In this document: one piece after another, positions 1-5,840 of the stretch
Position numbering within the stretch: the first letter of the stretch is position 1
Layout of the letters: each line of letters begins with the position of its first letter
NCBI GenBank assembly: GCA_028711355.1
Contig: JAQTSL010000095.1
Span: 1-11,357 of the forward strand
Length of the DNA: 11,357 nucleotides
Reading direction: 5' to 3'
Origin: Rhodoferax sp.
GTDB taxonomy: Bacteria > Pseudomonadota > Gammaproteobacteria > Burkholderiales > Burkholderiaceae_C
Notes under the pieces: model-generated
What the model saw: the letters and a program-made list of their open reading frames with translations, nothing else
What the model was told of the DNA's origin: nothing
Databases searched by the model: none
Position numbers and translations under genes: made by a program

Positions 1-945
1 TTGGTGTCGCGCCTGGCCGAGCAGGTGACGTTTGTACTGATGCCGCCGCTGATTTTGATTTTTCTGGTGCTGGGCACGATCTTTCTGGGGGTGGCCACGC
101 CCACTGAAGGCGGTGCCATGGGTGCTTTGGGTGCGCTGATCCTGGCCATGGGCAAGCGTCGGCTGCAAATGACAATTTTGAAGCAGGCTTTGGAAAACAC
201 CGCCAAGCTGGCCAGCTTTGTGCTGTTCATTTTGATTGGCTCCACCGTGTTCAGCTTTACCTTCAACGCGGCCGACGGCCACATCTGGGTGGAACATCTG
301 TTCAAAGACATGCCCGGTGGCGGCTGGGGCTTCTTGATCGTGGTGAACGTGCTGGTCTTCATTCTGGGCATGTTCATCGACTTCTTTGAAATTGCCTTCA
401 TCGTGCTGCCGCTGCTGGCGCCCGTGGCTGAAAAGATATTGCCCGGCATGGTGCCCGGCATGACCCCCGACCAGGCCATGATCTGGTTTGGCGTGATCGT
501 GGCGATGAATTTGCAAACCTCGTTTCTGACGCCGCCGTTTGGTTTTGCGTTGTTCTATTTGCGCAGCGTGGCAGCCAAGTTTGATTACAAAGACCGTGTC
601 ACCGGCCAGACCATCGCTGCCGTCAAGACCATCGAAATCTACAAGGGTGCGATGGCCTTCATCGTGCTTCAGGTGGTGATGGTGGTCAGCGTGATGGTGT
701 TCCCGAGCCTGGTCACCGGCGGCATTGAAAAGGTTGACACGCTCAGCGCGGAGCAGGTTCTGGAGCAGATGAAAATGCCAACCGAAGAAGGGGCGCTGGA
801 GGCGCCTGCCGCCGATGCACCCGCCGCGGGCCCAACAGACGCCGCTGCGGCGTTGACCCCCGCGCCCGAGACAGCGACCAAACCGGACGAAGACGACCCC
901 ATGAAAGATTTGCTGGATGCGGTCAAAAAGGAAAAGACCCAGTAG
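1..945 (+). CDS. dctM: TRAP transporter large permease, DctM family (5' truncated by window)
   Basis: This is the C-terminal part of the large membrane subunit of a tripartite ATP-independent periplasmic (TRAP) transporter, which carries an organic acid across the inner membrane using an ion gradient. The frame is open at base 1, so the true start is outside the window. Hydrophobic segments lie near residues 10-30, 69-88, 110-142, 160-187 and 217-239. Family-like motifs are TPTEGGA (33-39), DFFEIAFIVLPLLAPV (127-142) and FLTPPFGFALFYLRS (175-189). After about residue 245 comes a polar Ala/Pro/acidic tail of roughly 70 residues ending in a Lys/Glu/Asp segment, which is longer than I expect for DctM. 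The small subunit (DctQ) would be upstream, off the window. The gene converges on two dctP-type genes at 4512-6926, with hipBA and an IS between. The substrate cannot be read from this subunit. Confidence 0.93.
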   Translation: MVSRLAEQVTFVLMPPLILIFLVLGTIFLGVATPTEGGAMGALGALILAMGKRRLQMTILKQALENTAKLASFVLFILIGSTVFSFTFNAADGHIWVEHLFKDMPGGGWGFLIVVNVLVFILGMFIDFFEIAFIVLPLLAPVAEKILPGMVPGMTPDQAMIWFGVIVAMNLQTSFLTPPFGFALFYLRSVAAKFDYKDRVTGQTIAAVKTIEIYKGAMAFIVLQVVMVVSVMVFPSLVTGGIEKVDTLSAEQVLEQMKMPTEEGALEAPAADAPAAGPTDAAAALTPAPETATKPDEDDPMKDLLDAVKKEKTQ

Positions 946-1081
946 CCAGCGTTAAAAGATAGCAATAAAAGAACCCCGCCAAGGCGCCAGACGTTCCAGC
1001 AAGGAGCTGCCAAAAGCTGCTTTTTCTGGGTGCGCCTGGGCAGGGACGCTGTATCATTCCAAGGTTATATCAGTAGATTAT

Positions 1082-1117
1082 TATCTTTAAGTGATACACT
1101 GGCAATATTACTTAAAG
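1082..1117 (+). promoter_or_regulatory. Candidate HipB operator and promoter region
   Basis: Just ahead of hipB lies TATC-N7-GATA (1082-1085 and 1093-1096). An overlapping 8-bp perfect inverted repeat has arms CTTTAAGT (1085-1092) and ACTTAAAG (1110-1117). E. coli HipB binds TATCC-N8-GGATA, so the first repeat is a close but shorter match. An AT-rich TATTAT at 1079-1084 could be a -10 box, but no convincing -35 is visible. The right arm overlaps the hipB Shine-Dalgarno sequence AAAGG (1114-1118). Autoregulation by HipB or HipBA is inferred from the family. Confidence 0.45.
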
Positions 1118-1130
1118 GTAGTATTTCGCT

Positions 1131-1412
1131 GTGGACTATCTCATCTCGATCCGGGACCAACTCGCGCCTCAGTTGCGTTCCCTGCGCAAAATGCGCCAAC
1201 TGAGTCAGTCGGACCTTGCCCTCAAGCTCGGGTTGTCCCAGTCCCGCATCGCGGCGATTGAGTGCAACCCCGCAGCGGTCAGTGCAGGGCAATTGCTGGA
1301 AATTCTGCAGGTTTTAGGTGTTAACTTGGTCTTGCGCGATACGCAGGCCCCGGTTGGCGACTCCGCACCGGCACCCAGCATCCACAGCACCAGCCCGCAA
1401 GGTGCTTGGTAA
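1131..1412 (+). CDS. hipB: HipB-type antitoxin, XRE-family HTH repressor
   Basis: A 93-residue DNA-binding protein that would neutralise the HipA kinase encoded next to it and repress the operon. A Cro/C1-type helix-turn-helix covers about residues 14-68. It contains the stretch LSQSDLALKLGLSQSRIAAIE, with a recognition helix around SQSRIAAIE, followed by a helix LLEILQVLGVNLVLRD typical of HipB-like proteins. The last 25 residues are low-complexity and Ser/Pro-rich, perhaps a flexible tail. The start is GTG at 1131, with AAAGG at 1114-1118 upstream. The stop TAA shares its last base with the hipA ATG (TAATG), so the two genes are translationally coupled. The gene order, antitoxin then toxin, is as in classical hipBA. 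Confidence 0.88.
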   Translation: MDYLISIRDQLAPQLRSLRKMRQLSQSDLALKLGLSQSRIAAIECNPAAVSAGQLLEILQVLGVNLVLRDTQAPVGDSAPAPSIHSTSPQGAW

Positions 1413-2779
1413 TGGGCACGCTTGTCGTTTGGATGAACGGTGAAATGGTGGGCACCTGGAGCGTCGGGCGCACCGGTTACCACCGGTTGGACTATGCGCC
1501 GTCATGGCGATCCTCTGCGCGCAGCCGTCCGCTGTCCTTGTCGCTCCCCTTTACGGCAGACAACCGCCTGGAAGGCGATGTGGTCCGCAACTACTTTGAC
1601 AACCTGCTGCCTGACGGTGATGGCATTCGCAAGCGCATCAGTGAGCGCTTTCAGACCAAAGGCACGGACGTGTTCACGCTGCTGCAAGCAGTAGGCCGGG
1701 ACTGCGTGGGCGCGGTGCAGTTGCTGCCGACCGGTGTGAATCCTGAGGGCTACGATGAGCTGCGGTATGAGGCACTCACATCTGAACAAATTGAAAAGCA
1801 TTTGGGTGGGTTGGGAGCCGAAGTTGGTGCGGGGGCGCAGGATGATGCTGAAGGTTGGCGGCTGTCCATTGCTGGTGCGCAAGAAAAAACGGCGCTGCTT
1901 CAAGTGAACGGCCAATGGTGTCGCCCCCTGGACGCCACGCCCACCACTCACATCTTCAAACCGCCCATTGGGGTCACCATCGGGCGCAACCTGGACCTTC
2001 GGCTTTCAGTCGAGAACGAATGGCTTTGCAACCAAATTGTGCGAGAGCTTGGGTTGCCTGCGGCTGAGTGCCAAATGCAAAACTTTGGCGCACGGAGGGC
2101 GCTGGTGGTCAAGCGCTTTGACCGAAGCTGGCACCCAGACGGCTGGATTGCCAGACTGCCCCAAGAGGATTTTTGCCAGGCAAAAGGAGTTGCCAGCGAC
2201 CAGAAATATGAGCAAAAAGGCGGCCCCAGCATCGAGGCTTGTCTGGAGGTGCTCAAGGGCGGCGAGGCTTTTCATGAAGATGGACGAAACTTCTTGTGCG
2301 CCCAACTGCTATTCTGGTTTCTGGCTGCCATCGACGGGCATGCCAAAAATTTTTCTCTATTTGTGCTGCCCGGCGGTCGCTATCGGATGACGCCCCTGTA
2401 CGATGTGCTATCGGCATGGCCGCTGATTGGCACGGGTCCGCATTCCCTGCAGTACAAAAAAACAAAGTTGGCCATGGCCGTGCGTAGCAAGACGGCGCAT
2501 TACAAATTGTCCGAAATCCAGTATCGCCACTGGGAAGCTCTGGCCAAGCGCAGCGCAGTAGAAGGCGCCTGGGACGCCATGCAGTGCATGGCACACCGCC
2601 TGGACACGGCGCTGGCCGCGGTTGAGCAGCGGTTGCCGGGTGACTTCCCGGTGGCGTTGGCTCAGACTGTATTTCAGGGCGTGCGTCAGCACTTGGATCA
2701 GTTCAATCGTGGGAACTTGCTTGCTGACGAGGCTACTGAGACGGTGGAGGCTGGAAACATCATCATGCGGAACGCCTGA
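1412..2779 (+). CDS. hipA: HipA-type serine/threonine kinase toxin
   Basis: A 455-residue HipA-family kinase. The E. coli relative phosphorylates glutamyl-tRNA synthetase and triggers the stringent response and persistence; the target here is not known. I chose ATG 1412, not the upstream in-frame TTG at 1406, because it forms the TAATG junction with hipB and has AAGG at 1399-1402. The N-terminal HipA domain covers about residues 1-105. The Gly-rich loop SIAGAQEKT begins at Ser152, matching the E. coli autophosphorylation site Ser150. Other kinase features are FKPP near 183, VKRFDR near 234, the catalytic IDGHAKNFS with Asp308 (E. coli Asp309) and the metal-binding LYD with Asp331 (E. coli Asp332). 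All key residues and full length are present, so the toxin appears functional. A strong hairpin follows 22 bp after the stop. Confidence 0.93.
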   Translation: MGTLVVWMNGEMVGTWSVGRTGYHRLDYAPSWRSSARSRPLSLSLPFTADNRLEGDVVRNYFDNLLPDGDGIRKRISERFQTKGTDVFTLLQAVGRDCVGAVQLLPTGVNPEGYDELRYEALTSEQIEKHLGGLGAEVGAGAQDDAEGWRLSIAGAQEKTALLQVNGQWCRPLDATPTTHIFKPPIGVTIGRNLDLRLSVENEWLCNQIVRELGLPAAECQMQNFGARRALVVKRFDRSWHPDGWIARLPQEDFCQAKGVASDQKYEQKGGPSIEACLEVLKGGEAFHEDGRNFLCAQLLFWFLAAIDGHAKNFSLFVLPGGRYRMTPLYDVLSAWPLIGTGPHSLQYKKTKLAMAVRSKTAHYKLSEIQYRHWEALAKRSAVEGAWDAMQCMAHRLDTALAAVEQRLPGDFPVALAQTVFQGVRQHLDQFNRGNLLADEATETVEAGNIIMRNA

Positions 2780-2801
2780 AGAAGGTTTTCTTACAGCAAA
2801 A

Positions 2802-2834
2802 AAATGCGCCCCAGTTTTTGACTGGGGCGCATTT
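2802..2834 (+). terminator. Perfect 14-bp hairpin after hipA, possibly bidirectional
   Basis: The arms AAATGCGCCCCAGT (2802-2815) and ACTGGGGCGCATTT (2821-2834) are perfectly complementary around a 5-base loop. An A-run (2797-2804) precedes it and a short T-run ends it. It ends hipBA transcription on the + strand. Read from the - strand it is followed by a longer T-tract, so it would also stop transcription coming the other way. Confidence 0.75.
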
Positions 2835-2890
2835 CAATCTAACTGGCATGAATCCAGAGCGACGCCCCGGATGATGAAAGAAACTCTAGG

Positions 2891-3022
2891 GTGGAGGTGC
2901 TGCTGATCGATGCCGAGAAAATCCTTTGGAAGCATGGACTTCCGATCTCTAACTTGGCACGCCTGCGCCGACTCGTACCCCGAATTGACTCCCAAGCTCA
3001 CCCCTTGGAGATCTCACGTTAA
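2891..3022 (+). pseudogene. Possible C-terminal gene remnant, unrecognised
   Basis: A 43-codon frame from GTG 2891 to TAA 3020-3022, continuous upstream to a stop at 2849-2851. Its translation looks protein-like, with an amphipathic stretch ending in LARLRRLVPRID. There is no clear ribosome-binding site and no full-length gene. I do not recognise the family. It may be the tail of a gene whose start was lost, or a chance frame in the non-coding left end of the IS. Its stop codon lies within the direct repeat that may mark the IS boundary. Confidence 0.2.
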
Positions 3023-3077
3023 AAAGCGCTGCTGACTGCAAAGTTGGACAAGCAATTTCGACGGGGCATCTGCAACA

Positions 3078-3111
3078 CCTCCAGTTTTGAAGTTTAACTT
3101 TCAACTGGAGG
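3078..3111 (+). promoter_or_regulatory. Hairpin that sequesters the transposase Shine-Dalgarno sequence
   Basis: CCTCCAGTT (3078-3086) and AACTGGAGG (3103-3111) form a perfect 9-bp stem around a 16-base loop. The right arm contains the Shine-Dalgarno GGAGG (3107-3111), 6 bases before the ATG at 3118. In a transcript that includes both arms the ribosome-binding site would be paired. This is a known way of limiting transposase made from read-through transcription, here inferred from sequence only. Confidence 0.6.
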
Positions 3112-3117
3112 ATTTCG

Positions 3118-4347
3118 ATGGAACTCACCCCCATCTTTAAGCGCGTGATTGGTCTGGATGTGCATCAAGCACAAATCACAGCCTGCGCCATCATGGAGCA
3201 AGCCGACGGAACGGTTGTCATTGACGAGCGCCAATTTGGCGGCTTCAAGCGAGACCGAAAAGCACTGGCCGAGTGGGCGTGCTCACTTGCGCCAGAACTT
3301 GTTGTCATGGAGAGCACCGGCATTTATTGGAAAAGCCCATTTGCCGCTTTGGAGCGCGTGTGCATCATCGCCGCCGTGGTCAACGCCCGCCACGTCAAAG
3401 CGGTGCCGGGACGCAAAACGGATGTGGCCGATGCGCAGTGGCTGGCTAGTCTGGCGCGTGCTGGACTGCTCAATGCATCTTTTGTACCCAAGGCCGACAT
3501 CCGCCACTTGCGTTTGATTTCACGCCAACGCCAAAAGCTTGTGGGCATGCTCGCCAGCGAGAAAAACCGTATGCACAAGGTGCTTAGTGATGCAGGCATC
3601 CGTCTTGGGGTGGTTGTCTCTGACTTGCACGGTCTGTCAGCCAGACTGATGGTCAAAGCGCTCATCGTCGGCAAAAGTGTGCCCGATGTGCTCAGTCTGG
3701 CCAGTAATCGCCTGCGTGCCAGTCGTGAAGAAATTTTTGAGTCCTTGCAGGCCGAAGAGCTCACACCAGCGCACCGCTTTACGCTGACGCAGACCATGGA
3801 TCACATTGAATATCTGGAGACAGAGATTGCCTGCTTTGACGCTGAGTTGTTGCGTTGCCTGCGTGAGGCTGGTTACACGAACCCTTTGCAACTGCTGCAA
3901 ACCATGCCCGGCATTGACCTGATCGGTGCAGCCATGTTGCTGGTGGAGATTGGTGGTGACATGAGCGTCTTTGGCAGTGCTCAGCGTCTGGCCTCTTGGG
4001 TGGGGATTTGTCCTGGCAACAATGAGTCAGCAGGCAAGCGTAAAAGTGGTCGCATCAGAAAAGGCAACGCCTGGGTGCGCCGCTTACTGTGCGAGTTTGC
4101 CCAGGCCGCTGGCAGGAGTCGCTGTGCGCTCAAGGGCAAGTTTCAAGCTTTGAAAATCCGAAAAGGCCATAAGCGAAGCATCGTCGCACTGGCGCACAAG
4201 ATGCTGCGCATCATTTATGCGATGTTGAGTAAGCAAACGCACTACAAGGATAAGTCGGTGGATTACGAGGCGTTGATGGTGGCGCGTAACGCGCCACGCT
4301 GGCTACAGATGTTGGTCAAGCATGGCTATGGGCCAGCTGTGGCCTGA
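3118..4347 (+). CDS. IS110-family transposase (DEDD recombinase)
   Basis: A 409-residue, apparently intact transposase that moves its IS by bridge-RNA-guided recombination. The N-terminal RuvC-like DEDD domain covers about residues 10-165, with GLDVH (Asp14), MESTG (Glu65) and KTDVADAQ (Asp102, Asp105) as the acidic residues. A helical linker follows at about 200-250. The C-terminal Transposase_20 domain (about 258-345) starts with a helix-hairpin-helix, LLQTMPGIDLIGAAML. It includes PGNNESAGKRKSG, where Ser304 is the likely nucleophile by analogy with IS621. The start ATG has GGAGG six bases upstream, inside a stem. The gene lies downstream of the hipA terminator and convergent with the first dctP gene. 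No frameshift or missing catalytic residue is visible, so the copy may be active. Confidence 0.93.
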   Translation: MELTPIFKRVIGLDVHQAQITACAIMEQADGTVVIDERQFGGFKRDRKALAEWACSLAPELVVMESTGIYWKSPFAALERVCIIAAVVNARHVKAVPGRKTDVADAQWLASLARAGLLNASFVPKADIRHLRLISRQRQKLVGMLASEKNRMHKVLSDAGIRLGVVVSDLHGLSARLMVKALIVGKSVPDVLSLASNRLRASREEIFESLQAEELTPAHRFTLTQTMDHIEYLETEIACFDAELLRCLREAGYTNPLQLLQTMPGIDLIGAAMLLVEIGGDMSVFGSAQRLASWVGICPGNNESAGKRKSGRIRKGNAWVRRLLCEFAQAAGRSRCALKGKFQALKIRKGHKRSIVALAHKMLRIIYAMLSKQTHYKDKSVDYEALMVARNAPRWLQMLVKHGYGPAVA

Positions 4348-4383
4348 ATCACTGACTCGCTGAACTCGTCGGGTTTTATTGAT

Positions 4384-4422
4384 GGCTTGGTAGGGCCAGG
4401 CATTCTCTCGCCTGGATACGCC
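4384..4422 (+). other. Structured stem-loop downstream of the transposase
   Basis: CCAGGC (4396-4401) pairs with GCCTGG (4410-4415) around an 8-base loop. Outside this, GGC (4384-4386) pairs with GCC (4420-4422), leaving an asymmetric internal loop of 9 and 4 bases. There is no T-tract after it, so it is a poor intrinsic terminator. A stem interrupted by an internal loop is the kind of shape seen in IS110/IS1111 bridge (seek) RNAs, but this is only suggestive. Confidence 0.35.
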
Positions 4423-4511
4423 GTTCTTTCACGTTAACCGAGCCGCTATTGGCAACTGCCTATTGGAACGGCAGGGCCAAGGCGGGGAGTTTTTGTTGGG
4501 CTTAAGTCAGC

Positions 4512-5591
4512 TTACAGCTTTTGCGCCTGCATGAAGCCGTCGAAACGTGCTTCGGTAAAACGGAACCAGAGGTTGGCATCGGCACGGAACGGTTTCATAT
4601 CGCCATAGATCTTTTTCCAGATCGGATTTTTGGCGTCGAGTTCGGCATAGACATCCTCGGTGGCCTTGAAGGCGGCCTTCATGATGTCGGCAGAGAATGC
4701 ATGCAGCTTGGCGCCCTGGCTGACCAACGTCTTCAGAGCACCCGGATTCTTGTAGTCCCAATTAGCCTGCATGGTTACGTGGGTACGCGCAGAGGCTGCA
4801 CCAATGATGGCCTTGTGCTCAGCCGACAGGCCTTCATAGGCTTTCTGGTTGACATACAAAGAAAATTGCGTGCTGCCTTCCCACCAGCCCGGGTAGTAAT
4901 AATGCGGTGCCACTTTGTACAGGCCCAGCTTCAGGTCGTCGTAGGGTCCGATCCACTCGGCAGCATCGACCGTGCCTTTTTCCAGCGCTTGGTAAATTTC
5001 ACCGGCCGGAATGTTTTGCGGTACACCGCCCATACGTTCCAGAATCTTGCCGCCAAAACCGCCGATGCGCATCTTCATGCCCTTCATGTCGGCCAGCGAC
5101 TTGATCTCTTTGCGGTACCAGCCACCCATTTGAGCGCCGCAGTTGCCCATCGGGAAATTGACGATGCTGTATTTGCTGTAGAACTCACGCAGCAATTTCA
5201 AGCCATTACCAGTAAACATCCAGGCCGTCAACTGGCGTGAATTCAGACCAAACGGAATTGAGCAGTCCAACGCAAAAGCCTCGTCCTTGCCAAAAAAGTA
5301 GTACGGTGCCGTATGGGCGCATTCCACGGTGCCGTTTTGCACACCGTCCACCACGCCAAAAGCCGGCATCAACTCGCCAGCGGCATGAACGGAGATGGAA
5401 AACTTGCCACCCGACATGGCGCTGACTTCTTTGGCAAATTCTTCGGCACCACCAAACAGCACGTCCAGTGATTTCGGAAAACTTGAGGCCAGACGCCAGC
5501 GAATGGCGGCCTGCGCATGAACCGCAGGTGCGACACCAGCGGCCAGAACACCGGCAATACCGGCATGTTTGATTACGGAACGACGATCCAT
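4512..5591 (-). CDS. TRAP transporter periplasmic substrate-binding protein (DctP/TakP-like), copy 1
   Basis: A 359-residue periplasmic protein that would capture an organic anion, possibly a 2-oxoacid or related carboxylate, and deliver it to a TRAP permease. I chose ATG 5591 because AGGAGT (5598-5603) precedes it and because it aligns with the paralogue; an upstream in-frame start at 5645 would bury the signal. The Tat-like signal DRRSVIK plus hydrophobic stretch ends at VHA-QA (about residue 26). Family features are WRLASSFPKSL (32-42), VQNGTVE (84-90), GGWYRKEIK (156-164), KMRIGG with the likely carboxylate-binding Arg175, AEWIGPYDD (211-219) and YYYPGWWEGS (231-240). Length is normal. 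It is transcribed away from its paralogue's terminator, from its own promoter. Substrate is not determined; the similarity to TakP-type alpha-keto acid binders is from motif memory. Confidence 0.92.
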   Translation of the reverse strand: MDRRSVIKHAGIAGVLAAGVAPAVHAQAAIRWRLASSFPKSLDVLFGGAEEFAKEVSAMSGGKFSISVHAAGELMPAFGVVDGVQNGTVECAHTAPYYFFGKDEAFALDCSIPFGLNSRQLTAWMFTGNGLKLLREFYSKYSIVNFPMGNCGAQMGGWYRKEIKSLADMKGMKMRIGGFGGKILERMGGVPQNIPAGEIYQALEKGTVDAAEWIGPYDDLKLGLYKVAPHYYYPGWWEGSTQFSLYVNQKAYEGLSAEHKAIIGAASARTHVTMQANWDYKNPGALKTLVSQGAKLHAFSADIMKAAFKATEDVYAELDAKNPIWKKIYGDMKPFRADANLWFRFTEARFDGFMQAQKL

Positions 5592-5644
5592 CGAATAACT
5601 CCTAAATAAATAGCGATGAGGACGGCAAGAGACTATGGCCGCCA

Positions 5645-5659
5645 TGACTTGTTAAGTCA
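5645..5659 (-). promoter_or_regulatory. Perfect palindrome at the predicted transcription start of dctP copy 1
   Basis: TGACTT-GTT-AAGTCA is a perfect 6-bp inverted repeat with a 3-bp spacer. It lies at about +1 to +15 relative to the -10 box at 5666-5671, a typical place for a repressor operator. The paralogue has only a degenerate version (TGACATTTAAC) at the same place. The binding protein is unknown. Confidence 0.35.
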
Positions 5660-5665
5660 CTCTGC

Positions 5666-5708
5666 ATTCTAAAAATGAGACTCCACCGAACCATGCAGGG
5701 TTTTCCCT
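5666..5708 (-). promoter_or_regulatory. Promoter of dctP copy 1 with activator-type palindrome
   Basis: Read on the - strand, AGGG-AAAA-CCCT (5697-5708) is followed after 25 bp by the -10 box TAGAAT (5666-5671). The palindrome centre falls near -43 and no good -35 box is present. That is the geometry of class II activation. The predicted leader is about 68 nt. The same arrangement occurs ahead of the paralogue, including the shared bases TTAGAATG and GTGAC around the -10 and start site. Confidence 0.5.
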
Positions 5709-5779
5709 TGAGCCGGATAGTATGAATTTTCAAGCAACACACAAAAAAAATTCCATGCAGCACCCTGGACGCCAAAAAA

Positions 5780-5812
5780 AGCGCCACATCATGCCTGACA
5801 TGACGTGGCGCT
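5780..5812 (-). terminator. Rho-independent terminator of dctP copy 2
   Basis: The arms AGCGCCACATCATG (5780-5793) and CATGACGTGGCGCT (5799-5812) pair with a single mismatch around a 5-base loop. On the - strand the hairpin is followed by seven T residues. It stands 28 bp after the stop codon of dctP copy 2, so the two dctP genes are probably separate transcription units. Confidence 0.85.
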
Positions 5813-5840
5813 GCTGCTACAGTACTGGTAGCAACAATAC

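Larger units (their letters stand above)
3014..4437 (+). mobile_element. IS110-family insertion sequence, ends tentative
   Basis: The element surrounds an intact IS110-type transposase. IS110 elements usually lack terminal inverted repeats, so ends are hard to see. The nonamer TCACGTTAA occurs at 3014-3022 and 4429-4437. If these are the junctions, the element is about 1.4 kb, a normal size for the family, with about 95 bp before and 80 bp after the transposase gene. Alternatively the element may fill more of 2835-4511. Established knowledge: IS110 transposases use a structured bridge RNA encoded in a non-coding end (left end in the IS110 group, right end in the IS1111 group). Which group this belongs to is not decided here. 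Confidence 0.45.

Noticed and set aside
996..1029. Hairpin-like sequence with T-run after dctM
   Set aside because: Pairing is broken (CCAG/CTGG, AGC/GCT with bulges) and the T-run lies inside the stem, so I do not call it a terminator.
4446..4480. Repeated CTATTGG and a nested TTGGC/GCCAA hairpin before the dctP copy 1 stop region
   Set aside because: Short stems with internal loops and no T-tract on the - strand; too weak to call a terminator or repeat.
4521..5240. Long + strand open frame of 239 codons opposite dctP copy 1
   Set aside because: It is the antisense shadow of a gene with clear family motifs; composition is not protein-like and no homology is recognised.
5717..5744. TTGTGT-N16-TACTAT promoter candidate upstream of dctP copy 1
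   Set aside because: It has reasonable spacing, but is not conserved in front of the paralogue, whereas the palindrome plus TAGAAT arrangement is.
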